Positions 52,301-60,366 of a stretch of DNA of 64,000 nucleotides are shown here, in pieces. The stretch comes from Methylobacterium sp. GXS13 (GTDB lineage: Bacteria > Pseudomonadota > Alphaproteobacteria > Rhizobiales > Beijerinckiaceae), in the NCBI RefSeq assembly GCF_001455965.1, contig NZ_LKKO01000058.1:1-64000 (forward strand). Direction: 5' to 3'. Below the pieces are notes generated by a model, which ran no database searches, was not told where the DNA came from, and saw nothing but the letters and a program-made list of their open reading frames with translations. Position 1 is the stretch's first letter. Each line of letters opens with the position of its first letter. Both the position numbers and the translations under genes were made by a program.

Positions 52301-53041
52301 TCAGATGCCAGCGTACCAGCTGAATCCGAGGCCCGCGACCATGCTGCCGCGGCCGTGGCCGATCCCGTCGACCCGGTCCACGGCCTCGATGCTGCTGAGG
52401 TATTTCAAGGACTTGTAGCCGAGCTGGCGCTCCACCCGCAGGCGAACAGGAGCGCCGTGAGCCACCGGCAGGTCGGCGCCGTTCATGCCGTAGGCCAGGA
52501 TCGTCTGCGGGTGCAGGGCGTCGAACAGGTCGTAGCTGTCCCACCAGCCGTCGACGGTGCGGATCACCACGTAGCGCGCCTCCGGGCGCATCCCGGCGGC
52601 GGCGAGCACCTGCGCGAGCGGCACGCCGGTCCATTGGCCGATCGCCGACCAGCCCTGCTCGCAGGAATGGAGCGTGATCTGCGTGCGCGCCGGCATCGCC
52701 TTCAGCTCCGCCAGGGAGAACGCCCCCGGCCGCGCGACGAGGCCGGTCACCGGCAGGCGCCAATCCGAGAAGCCGGCCGCTTTCGAGCGGCGATAGGCCG
52801 GATCGTCCGGGTCGGTGGTGTTGATGGTCGGGAACACCGCCGAGATCGCCTCGGGCCCGAATTCCCGGGCGAGCGGCTGGCGCGCCAGCAGCAGGCGCTG
52901 CCCGGCGAAGGTCAGCCAGTCACTCAGGCCGTAGGGGTTGGGGCGCAGTTGCGGGGCACCGGGATCGCAGCCGCCCACGAGGCCGGCCGCGCCGAACCCG
53001 GCGGTTCCGAGGACCAGGCGGCGCCGGGTCAGCGCGCTCAT
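52301..53041 (-). CDS. YedY/MsrP-like molybdopterin oxidoreductase
   Basis: 246 residues, sulfite-oxidase-fold. The N-terminus SALTRRRLVLGTAGFGAAGL has a twin-arginine signal and ends in VGGC, a possible lipobox. The molybdenum-ligand cysteine is in ITLHSCEQGWSAIGQWTGVP. GAPVRLRVERQLGYKSLKYL is a further family block. It is exported to the periplasm and probably reduces a sulfoxide or similar. Its stop-to-start relation with the cytochrome gene (ATGA) marks a two-gene redox unit. Confidence 0.88.
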   Translation of the reverse strand: MSALTRRRLVLGTAGFGAAGLVGGCDPGAPQLRPNPYGLSDWLTFAGQRLLLARQPLAREFGPEAISAVFPTINTTDPDDPAYRRSKAAGFSDWRLPVTGLVARPGAFSLAELKAMPARTQITLHSCEQGWSAIGQWTGVPLAQVLAAAGMRPEARYVVIRTVDGWWDSYDLFDALHPQTILAYGMNGADLPVAHGAPVRLRVERQLGYKSLKYLSSIEAVDRVDGIGHGRGSMVAGLGFSWYAGI

Positions 53042-53736
53042 CGGGTCTCCTCCGCGTTGCCGGCCCGCCCGAGAATCATGCCGCGCATCAGCGTCACCGG
53101 CCGGTTGGCCAGCACCTGCCAGATGTGGATGGCGAGGAATGCGACCATCGCGAAGGCCGACAGGAAGTGGATCGTCCGGGCCGATTGCCGACCGCCGAAC
53201 AGGGTGAACAGTTCCGGCCAGGCCGCGGTGACGCCCGGCGACATCGTCAGGCCGGTGAGCAGAATCAGCGGCGCCAGCACCAGCAGGACCCCGAGATAGG
53301 CGATCTTCTGAAGCGCGTTGTAGCGGCCGGTCGGCGGCGCCGCGCAGCGCAGGCGCAGATGGTCCCGGATTTCGCCGGCCAGCGCCCGGGGTTTGATCTC
53401 GGCCGGCGCCGGCAGGAGGCGCCGCCGCAGATGCCCGCGCAACAGGGCGAGGGCCAGATAGGCGGCGCCGTTGAGGACGAAGATCCAGGCGGCCAGGAAA
53501 TGGAGGTTGCGCGCCCAGCCGGTCTGCTCGAGATCGACCGGCAGGGGCAGCGTGATCCAGGCCGGCGCGCTGTTGGACCCGGTCTCCCCCCAGAACAGCT
53601 TCGGCAGGGCCAGCAGGATCGCGGTTCCGCTCACCATGAGCGCGAGCGTCGCGGCGGCGCCGGTCCAATGGGTCAGGCGCACCCAGGCCGGATGGCGCGC
53701 GCGGCTGAATGGTCGACCTGTCGTCTCGATCATCAT
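53038..53736 (-). CDS. Cytochrome b561/hydrogenase-type b cytochrome
   Basis: 232 residues. Four hydrophobic helices with histidines in WVRLTHWTGAAATLALMVSG, ARNLHFLAAWIFVLNGAAYL, ARTIHFLSAFAMVAFLAIHI; these would bind two hemes. It resembles the Ni/Fe-hydrogenase b-type cytochromes rather than the six-helix MsrQ. It overlaps the molybdoenzyme gene by four bases, so it should pass quinol electrons to it. An alternative start three bases later is equally likely. Confidence 0.9.
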   Translation of the reverse strand: MMIETTGRPFSRARHPAWVRLTHWTGAAATLALMVSGTAILLALPKLFWGETGSNSAPAWITLPLPVDLEQTGWARNLHFLAAWIFVLNGAAYLALALLRGHLRRRLLPAPAEIKPRALAGEIRDHLRLRCAAPPTGRYNALQKIAYLGVLLVLAPLILLTGLTMSPGVTAAWPELFTLFGGRQSARTIHFLSAFAMVAFLAIHIWQVLANRPVTLMRGMILGRAGNAEETR

Positions 53737-53921
53737 CGGTTCAGACCACAGCCCTTATGGACATGGGAACGCGCTGCGTCCGTCGTCGCTCCCGGTGCCG
53801 ATGACGCAACGCTTGGTGAAGAAACGATGGGCATGATACCCGCCATGCTCGCTGCGGACGATTTTCCTTTCGCTCCGCTGCGGCCGGCAAAGATCCCCAC
53901 ACAACCGGATGCGGTGCGCGC

Positions 53922-55016
53922 GTGAAGATCGCTGTCCTGGCACATCTGAAGTACCCGATCGGCCAGCCCTATGCCGGCGGTCTGGAGATGCACACCCATC
54001 TCCTCACCGTGGCGTTGAAGCGGCACGGGCACGACGTGACGCTGTTCGCCAGCCGGGGCTCGGACCCGGCGCTGGATCCGGTGATGCTGTGCGATCCGAC
54101 CGGGGACGCCCTGTCCGATCCGGAGCGCGAGGACGCGATCGACAAGGCCGAATACGACGCCTACCGGCGGATGATGGAGATGGTCGCGGCCGGGGGCTTC
54201 GACCTGGTGCACAACAACGCGCTGCATGCGCTGCCGCTGCAGCAGAGCGCCCGGCTCGGCCTGCCCTGGGTCACGGTTTTGCACACGCCGCCCTTCGACG
54301 CCCTGGTCTCCGGGGTGGTGCAGGCCGATCCCGACATGGCCTTCCTGGCGGTGTCGCCGTCGCTCGCCCAGGAATGGGAATCGCTCGTGCCCGGCGCGCA
54401 GGTCGTCGATAACGGCGTCGATCTTTCGACCTTCGCGTATTCCGAGACGCCCGACGCGCCGCCCTTCGTGTTCTGGTCCGGCCGGATCGTGCCGGAAAAG
54501 GGGCTCCACCTTGCCATCGACGCCGCCCGCGCGGCCGGCTTGCCGCTGAAATTCGCGGGCCCGAAGCTCAATCCCGTCTACTGGGCGGCCGAGATCGCCC
54601 CGCGGCTCGGGCCGGACCTGACCCATCTCGGGCACCTCTCGCACCGGGACCTCGCCCACCATCTCGGCCGCGCCCGGGTGGCGATCGTCTCGCCCCGCTG
54701 GGAGGAGCCGTTCGGCCTCGTGGTCGCCGAGGCTTTAGCCTGCGGCACGCCGGTGGCGGCCTTCCGCCGAGGCGCCCTGCCCGACATCCTCGACCCGCAG
54801 TGCGGTCGCCTCGCACGGCCGGATGATTCGCACGATCTATCGGTGGCGATCCGCGAGGCGGCCGGCCTGTCGCGCCGGGCCTGCCGCGACCGGGCGGAGG
54901 CGCTCTACGACGCCGCCGCCATGACCGAGCGCTACCTCGAGACCTACGATGCCGTGATCGCGCGCTGTGCCGAGCGGGCGCGGCCGACGCTGCGGGTGGC
55001 CGGGGGACGGGCGTAA
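53922..55016 (+). CDS. Glycosyltransferase family 4 protein
   Basis: 364 residues. The GT-B fold is shown by GQPYAGGLEMHTHLLTVALK with the acceptor-side Gly-rich loop and by the donor-side WSGRIVPEKGLHLAIDAARA and PRWEEPFGLVVAEALACGTP, the EX7E signature of retaining GT4 enzymes. The start is a GTG (position 53922), since no ATG fits the conserved beginning KIAVLAHLKYP. Donor sugar unknown. It is the first of three glycosyltransferase genes on the same strand. Confidence 0.9.
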   Translation: MKIAVLAHLKYPIGQPYAGGLEMHTHLLTVALKRHGHDVTLFASRGSDPALDPVMLCDPTGDALSDPEREDAIDKAEYDAYRRMMEMVAAGGFDLVHNNALHALPLQQSARLGLPWVTVLHTPPFDALVSGVVQADPDMAFLAVSPSLAQEWESLVPGAQVVDNGVDLSTFAYSETPDAPPFVFWSGRIVPEKGLHLAIDAARAAGLPLKFAGPKLNPVYWAAEIAPRLGPDLTHLGHLSHRDLAHHLGRARVAIVSPRWEEPFGLVVAEALACGTPVAAFRRGALPDILDPQCGRLARPDDSHDLSVAIREAAGLSRRACRDRAEALYDAAAMTERYLETYDAVIARCAERARPTLRVAGGRA

Positions 55017-55109
55017 AAGAAGTCCCGGAAACACGACGCGTTTTCCCCTCCCCCTTGGGGGCTTGCAGATCCACACATCGGGGTCACAGAAGACACGGGA
55101 AACACTGCG

Positions 55110-55143
55110 GCTCTCCCTCCCCCCTCTGCGGGGGAGGGAGAGC
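55110..55143. repeat. Perfect 14-bp inverted repeat
   Basis: GCTCTCCCTCCCCC and GGGGGAGGGAGAGC with a 6-base loop lie in the 263-base gap between the GT4 and GT2 genes. It has no T-run and may stabilise RNA ends or be another dispersed repeat. Nothing else is seen in this gap. Confidence 0.8.
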
Positions 55144-55279
55144 GCGTGTAGGCTTTGAAGCGTCATCTCTTTCAGCGGGGGACGATCCGGATTTCGGTGT
55201 GTGAACCCGGGCACCCGCACGGAAGTGATGAGAGCGCTACGTTGCGAGAGTTCGCGCCGACAAGGTTGGGAAAACCGCT

Positions 55280-56374
55280 ATGCCCCTCGCAACCGCAGCC
55301 CCGATCGCTCGGCCCTGCGTCGTCTGCATCCCCGCGCGCAACGAGGCGGAGCGGCTGCCGATCCTGCTCGCCACCCTGGCCCGGCAGGAGGGTTTCTCGG
55401 CCGAGGCGCCGCTGCGGGTGGTGGTGATCGCCAACAACTGCACCGACGGCACGGTCGCGGCGGTCCACGCCCGGGAGGCATCGGGCGCGCTGGCGAGCCT
55501 GACGCTGCGGGTGATCGAGGCGGCGCTGGACGGCGCTGCGGCCCATGTCGGCACCGCCCGCCGCATGGCGCTCGATGCCGGCGCCGACTGGCTCGACGCC
55601 GAGGCCGGTCCGAGCGGGATCCTGCTCACCACCGATGCCGATGCGCGCCTTCCGGCCGACTGGGTCGCGGCGAATCTCCGGGCCCTGCACGGCGCGGATG
55701 TGGTCGGCGGCCGCCTGGTGATCGACGATGACGGTGCCGGGGACCCGCGCCTCGGCGCGTTGCACGCGCGGATCGAGCGGTACTGGGCCGGCGTTCGCCG
55801 CCTGGAGGACATCCTCGACCCGCCACCGCACGACCCCGCCCCGCGCCACGGCGACCATACCGGCGCGAGCCTCGCCGTCCCGGTGGCGCTCTACCGCGCG
55901 GTGGGCGGGTTGCCCCCCCTGCCCTGCGGGGAGGACAACGCCCTCGTGGGCCTGCTCCGGGAGAGCGGCGCCCGCCTGCGCCATTGCCCGGATGTGCGCG
56001 TGATGGTCTCGGCCCGCCACCAGGGTCGGGTCTCGGGCGGCATGGCCACCGAGATGGCGCGCCGCGCCCGGGTGCTGGCCGGCGAACCCTATCTCCTGCC
56101 CGAGGCGGCCCATTGGCAGGCGCTGATCCTGCGCCGCGCCGCCCTGCGCCGGGCCTTCCACGCGACCGGATCGGCCCGAGGCGAGGCCTGCGCCCGGCTC
56201 GGGCTCGACGCCGACGCATGCGCGGCCCTGGAGGCCTGCCCCAACGACATCGCCTTCGTGGAGCGGGCCGACCGCATCCTCGGATCGCGTTCTGCACCAG
56301 CCCGGGAATGCCCCCTCGACCGGGCGCTCGCCGACCTCGACGCCCTCGCCCTGTCTCTGCGGGACGCGGTGTGA
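55280..56374 (+). CDS. Glycosyltransferase family 2 protein
   Basis: 364 residues, GT-A fold. VVCIPARNEAERLPILLATL is the nucleotide-sugar entry, VVVIANNCTDGTVAAV the second strand and ILLTTDADARLPADWVAANL the D-x-D metal motif. Soluble, no membrane helices. The stop overlaps the start of the next gene by GTGA. Donor and acceptor are unknown; the three genes may build a glycolipid or extracellular glycan. Confidence 0.88.
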   Translation: MPLATAAPIARPCVVCIPARNEAERLPILLATLARQEGFSAEAPLRVVVIANNCTDGTVAAVHAREASGALASLTLRVIEAALDGAAAHVGTARRMALDAGADWLDAEAGPSGILLTTDADARLPADWVAANLRALHGADVVGGRLVIDDDGAGDPRLGALHARIERYWAGVRRLEDILDPPPHDPAPRHGDHTGASLAVPVALYRAVGGLPPLPCGEDNALVGLLRESGARLRHCPDVRVMVSARHQGRVSGGMATEMARRARVLAGEPYLLPEAAHWQALILRRAALRRAFHATGSARGEACARLGLDADACAALEACPNDIAFVERADRILGSRSAPARECPLDRALADLDALALSLRDAV

Positions 56375-57429
56375 CCCGCGGGATCGGCTGGTACGTCCAC
56401 CACCAGGGCGCGGGCCATCTCCAGCGCGCCCGTGCGGTCGCCGCCGCCCTGCCCCGGCCGTGCACGCTGATCGGCACCCTGGCGGCGCTCGACACCCCGA
56501 AGATTGCGACATCTGGCCTGGACGTGCTCGACCTCCCCGACGACCGGCCGCTCGGCGGATCGGCGTTCGACGGACGGGACGGCGAGGCGGAACGGCCCGA
56601 GGCGTTCCACTACGCGCCCCTGAACCATCCCGGCGTGCGTGCCCGGATGACGCGCATCGCCGAATGGGTCGCCCGGACGGAGCCGGCCCTCATCGTGGTC
56701 GACGTCTCGGTGGAGATCGCCCTGTTGGCGCGGCTCCTGTCGGTCCCGACCCTGGTCGAGCGCCTCGCCGGCACCCGGACGGACCGTCCCCATTGCGAAG
56801 CCTTCCGCAGCGCCACCCGCCTGCTCGCGCCCTTCCCCGAAGCCCTCGACGGCGCCAACGTGCCCGATTGGGTCCGCGCCAAGACGCACTATGCCGGGTT
56901 CCTCGGCGCGCCGGCCCGAAAGGCCGGTGAGGCGGGCGACGACATCGTCGTGGTGTTCGGCCGCGGCGGCGCGGGAGGCGATCTCGCCGACCTCGCCGCG
57001 GCGGCCCGCGCCGTGCCAGACCGGTCCTGGCACGTCCTCGGTCCCGTATCCGGCTCCGGCGAAGTCCCCGAAAACCTGCACCTGCACGGCTGGGTCGACG
57101 ACGTCGAGGCGCGGATCGCCCGGGCGGCCCTGCTGGTCGGGGGCGGCGGCGATGGCCTCGTGGCGCTGGCCGCCGGGCAGGGTAAGCGCTTCCTGTGCCT
57201 GCCGGAGGAGCGGACCTATGGCGAGCAGACCGAGAAGGCCGAGGCCCTGCAGAGGCTTGGCGCCGCGGTGGTCCATCCGGGCTGGCCCAGCGCCGGGGCC
57301 TGGCCCGGGCTGGTCCAGGCCGGCCTCGCCCTCGATCCGTCGGTGATTGCCGCACTGCCCCGGCCGAGCGCGATCCCGGATTGCGCGGCGACGATCGAGG
57401 CGCTGGTCCGGCAGATCGGACGCGCTTGA
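56371..57429 (+). CDS. MurG-like glycosyltransferase
   Basis: 352 residues, GTG start coupled to the preceding gene. RGIGWYVHHQGAGHLQRARA is the N-terminal H-x-GxGH loop of GT-B enzymes of the MurG/UGT type; LLVGGGGDGLVALAAGQGKR and LCLPEERTYGEQTEKAEALQ are the donor-side block. It is not MurG itself because the lipid-II loops are missing. It completes the three-gene cluster. Confidence 0.85.
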   Translation: MTRGIGWYVHHQGAGHLQRARAVAAALPRPCTLIGTLAALDTPKIATSGLDVLDLPDDRPLGGSAFDGRDGEAERPEAFHYAPLNHPGVRARMTRIAEWVARTEPALIVVDVSVEIALLARLLSVPTLVERLAGTRTDRPHCEAFRSATRLLAPFPEALDGANVPDWVRAKTHYAGFLGAPARKAGEAGDDIVVVFGRGGAGGDLADLAAAARAVPDRSWHVLGPVSGSGEVPENLHLHGWVDDVEARIARAALLVGGGGDGLVALAAGQGKRFLCLPEERTYGEQTEKAEALQRLGAAVVHPGWPSAGAWPGLVQAGLALDPSVIAALPRPSAIPDCAATIEALVRQIGRA

Positions 57430-57473
57430 GGCGCGGCCGGTTTCAACCGAGTCGCTGAAACGATTCCTCCACC

Positions 57474-57567
57474 CCGTCATCGCGAGCGCAGCGAAGCGAC
57501 CCAGGGTGGCGGGCGATCCCAGACCATGGCGTGTCGCTGGGTTGCTTTACTGCGCTCGCAATGACGG
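57474..57567. repeat. Dispersed palindromic repeat, copy 4
   Basis: CCGTCATCGCGAGCGCAGCG, then AAGCGACCCAGG at the left; CGCTGGGTTGCTTTACTGCG, then CTCGCAATGACGG at the right. It shares arms with copies at 17021 and 42102; the centre differs. Confidence 0.85.
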
Positions 57568-57665
57568 AGAGGGCCGTCACAGTGTTCTGGCGCCGCGCCT
57601 TCCGATCCAGAGCCGCGCGCACCAGGCTTGACCCTCCATGTGGTGGAACCCGTAATCGAGTCGCC

Positions 57666-58598
57666 ATGGGAGCGAAGACGTACACGATCGGTGATCTGGC
57701 GCGCCTCTCCGGGCAACCGGTGCGGCGGATCCGGTTCTACTCAGACAGGGGCCTGCTACCGCCAACCCTGCGATCCGCGTCGAACTACCGGGTCTACACC
57801 GACGCGGATGTCGCCAAGCTCGACCTCATCCAAGCACTGCGCGAGGCGGGGGTCGGGCTCGATATGATCGGGCGGCTGCTGGCACGTCGCCTGTCGCTGC
57901 ACGACGTGCTGCGAACGCGCCTGGAGATCCTTGAAGCCGAGATCGCGGCCAAGCACCGAGTGGCTACGATCCTCCGTGCCACGCTTCGCATCCCAAACCC
58001 TGCCGATGGTGATCTGAGGAGGATTTGGACCATGAGCAACTTAAGCAATCAGCAGATGAAGGCTCTGGCGGAGCAATTCGTCGACGCCATCGCGGCGGGC
58101 ACGGCGCTTGATGCGCCCCGGCGGCGGCAACTCCTCGCCATGACCGTGCCGGAACTGCCAGAGGATCCCACGCCGGACCAGATCACCGCCTGGGATGAGC
58201 TTTCGCGGCCTCTGGCAGATCCGACCTTCGTCCGCGAGGTGCAGGAGGGGACCAAGGCGTTCTGGACGGACGCGCTGGATCCCGACGCCTACCGGACGGC
58301 CTCGCGGATAGCCTACGAGAATGCGGCCAAAGCGACCGCGAGACATCTGTCGCCGGGGAGTCCCGAAGCCCAGGCCCTCGCGCGCACTTGGCTTGCCGAG
58401 TCGGCCCGCGCCCTCGGACGCATGCCGGATTCGGCATTCCGGGATTGGCATCTCACGCAATACGAGCGGAATGGCGGGCGCCTTGGTCGATACCAAGAAC
58501 TCCTGGGCGTCCTGGGCAAGGACTTTCCCATCGCCGTCGATCGAACGGTGTGGCGCTGGCTGAACGACGCTCTCAAGAACCTTCAGCCTGCGCCTTGA
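57666..58598 (+). CDS. MerR-family regulator with uncharacterised C-terminal domain
   Basis: 310 residues. The MerR winged helix is YTIGDLARLSGQPVRRIRFY, then SDRGLLPPTLRSASNYRVYT, with the dimerisation helix LHDVLRTRLEILEAEIAAKH. The remaining 180 residues are helical (MSNLSNQQMKALAEQFVDAI, then WLAESARALGRMPDSAFRDW) and resemble the antibiotic-sensing type of C-terminus only loosely. The start at 57666 is the first residue of the conserved domain. No target is adjacent; the RND efflux pair begins 500 bases downstream after the small gene on the other strand. Confidence 0.82.
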   Translation: MGAKTYTIGDLARLSGQPVRRIRFYSDRGLLPPTLRSASNYRVYTDADVAKLDLIQALREAGVGLDMIGRLLARRLSLHDVLRTRLEILEAEIAAKHRVATILRATLRIPNPADGDLRRIWTMSNLSNQQMKALAEQFVDAIAAGTALDAPRRRQLLAMTVPELPEDPTPDQITAWDELSRPLADPTFVREVQEGTKAFWTDALDPDAYRTASRIAYENAAKATARHLSPGSPEAQALARTWLAESARALGRMPDSAFRDWHLTQYERNGGRLGRYQELLGVLGKDFPIAVDRTVWRWLNDALKNLQPAP

Positions 58599-58617
58599 GC
58601 CTCTCCGACCGAGCACG

Positions 58618-58648
58618 AAAACGGCGCCCGTCTGCGCGGACGGACGCC
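58618..58648 (-). terminator. Terminator after the 60-residue gene
   Basis: On the minus strand GGCGTCCGTC and GACGGGCGCC form a 10-bp stem with one G-U pair and a 6-base loop, followed by G and four T residues. It lies just after the stop of the small minus-strand gene and supports that gene as real. Confidence 0.75.
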
Positions 58649-58676
58649 GGGATGGGGCGGCTCGTCGTCGGCTGAC

Positions 58677-58859
58677 TTAAGAAATCAGGTCCAGCTTGGC
58701 CGCCTCGAGCCCGTTGGCGCGGATCGTGTCCGGCAGGGCGGAGAAATCGCGATAGCCGGCCTCGCGGGCCATGGCGTCGAGCGCCGTCTGCTCGTCGTCC
58801 GCTGCACCGGTCCAGACCACGGCGCCGCTTTTCACCTGCTTGATCTGAAAGATGCTCAT
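58677..58859 (-). CDS. Small hypothetical protein
   Basis: 60 residues, MSIFQIKQVKSGAVVWTGAA, then DDEQTALDAMAREAGYRDFS. A strong GGGAGGG lies six bases before the start and a terminator follows the stop. The sequence looks like a compact alpha/beta domain with no known motif. Function unknown. Confidence 0.72.
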   Translation of the reverse strand: MSIFQIKQVKSGAVVWTGAADDEQTALDAMAREAGYRDFSALPDTIRANGLEAAKLDLIS

Positions 58860-59105
58860 AGAACCCTCCCCGGTGACGCGAAGACCTGCGATCTAATAAC
58901 CGCGTCTCCCGCGGTCGGTTGCAGGTCGAAGGTCGTCATCCAAAACTCTTTTGACCTACACCCGACCTGCGGCTCACCGTCCGGGGACGGGACCGGCACG
59001 AGCCGCTATCCTCTCATCGTCGCGTGGGCCTGCGCCATGAAAACGCCGATCTACCCAGCGACGGAGAGGTAGAACCAGTATCGAGCCGCCAGCGAGGCTT
59101 CCGTT

Positions 59106-60344
59106 TTGCAGATCCTGTCCGGGCGCGCGTCCCGTCTCTCCCTCCTGTGCGGGATCGCGCTTCTGGCCGCGACGCCGGCCCGGGCCGTGGAAACGGCCGC
59201 CGTTCCCGATGCCGCCGCCATCGCCCCGGCCGTTACCGTCGTCCCGGCCCAGCGCCGCGAGATCGTGGAGCGCGCGGTCGTCACCGGCACCCTGGTTCCC
59301 AGGGACGAGATCCTGGTCGCTCCAGAGGTCGAGGGCCTGCGCATCACCGAGCTTTTGGTCGAGGAGGGGGACCGGGTCACCAAGGGTCAGGTGCTCGCAC
59401 GGCTGTCCCAGGAGATGATCGTCACCCAGGAGGCCTCGAACGTCGCCGCGGTCGCCCGGGCCGAGGCGGCGATCGTCCAGGCCCGGAGCCAGATCGTCCA
59501 GGCGGAGGCCGCCAATATCGAGGCCAAGCAATCGCTGGAGCGCGCCCAGTCGCTGGCCAAGACCGGCAACGCCACCGCGGCCGTGCTGGAGCAGCGCGTC
59601 TCGGCGGCGCAGGGCGCCGAAGGCCGTCTGGCGTCAGCCAAGGGCGGCCTGCAATCGGCCCAGGCCGACCTCGCCACCGCGCGGGCGGCCGGTTCGGAGA
59701 TCGCCCTGCGGCGCGCCCGCACCGACATTCGCGCGCCGGAGGCCGGCATCGTCAACCGGCGCACAGCCCGGGTCGGCGCCTCGGTCACGGCGGCGGGGGA
59801 GCCGCTGTTCCGCCTGATCGCCCGCGGCGAGATCGAGCTGGAGGGCGAGGTGCCCGAGACCTCGCTCGCCCGCATCACGGTGGGCGACCCGGCAATCCTC
59901 GATCTCGACGACGGCCGCCAGCTCCGCGGCAAGGTCCGCCGGGTCTATCCGGAGGTCGACCGGGCGACCCGGCTCGGAAAGGTCCGCATCCGCCTCACCG
60001 ACGATCCGGCCCTGCGCATCGGTGCCTTCGCCCGCGGCACCGTCGAGGTGGCGCGCCGCGAGGGCATCGCAGTTCCGGTTTCCAGCCTCCTCTACGCGGC
60101 GGACGGCCGGGCCAGCGTCCTGGTCTCCAAGGACGGGCGCGTCGAGGCGCGTACGGTGACCTCGGGCCTGTCGTCCGATGGCTATACGGAACTCCGCTCG
60201 GGCGTCGCGGCCGGCGAGACCGTCGTGGTGCGGGCGGGCAGCTTCCTGCGCGACGGCGACCGGGTGCGGGCCGTCTCCGCGCCAGCGGGCACGCCCATGA
60301 GCGCGCCCGTCAGCGCCCCGATGGCCGACGCGGCCCCGCGGTAG
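59106..60344 (+). CDS. RND efflux membrane fusion protein
   Basis: 412 residues with a TTG start (MQILSGRASRLSLLCGIALL, a signal peptide). The barrel-sandwich domain has VAPEVEGLRITELLVEEGDR, a coiled hairpin (about residues 100-190), and the second lipoyl half RRARTDIRAPEAGIVNRRTA. GAGG is upstream of the TTG. It is the periplasmic adaptor for the RND pump encoded 22 bases downstream; no outer-membrane channel gene is in the window. Confidence 0.93.
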   Translation: MQILSGRASRLSLLCGIALLAATPARAVETAAVPDAAAIAPAVTVVPAQRREIVERAVVTGTLVPRDEILVAPEVEGLRITELLVEEGDRVTKGQVLARLSQEMIVTQEASNVAAVARAEAAIVQARSQIVQAEAANIEAKQSLERAQSLAKTGNATAAVLEQRVSAAQGAEGRLASAKGGLQSAQADLATARAAGSEIALRRARTDIRAPEAGIVNRRTARVGASVTAAGEPLFRLIARGEIELEGEVPETSLARITVGDPAILDLDDGRQLRGKVRRVYPEVDRATRLGKVRIRLTDDPALRIGAFARGTVEVARREGIAVPVSSLLYAADGRASVLVSKDGRVEARTVTSGLSSDGYTELRSGVAAGETVVVRAGSFLRDGDRVRAVSAPAGTPMSAPVSAPMADAAPR

Positions 60345-60366
60345 GACTGAGTCGAAGGATCCTGCC

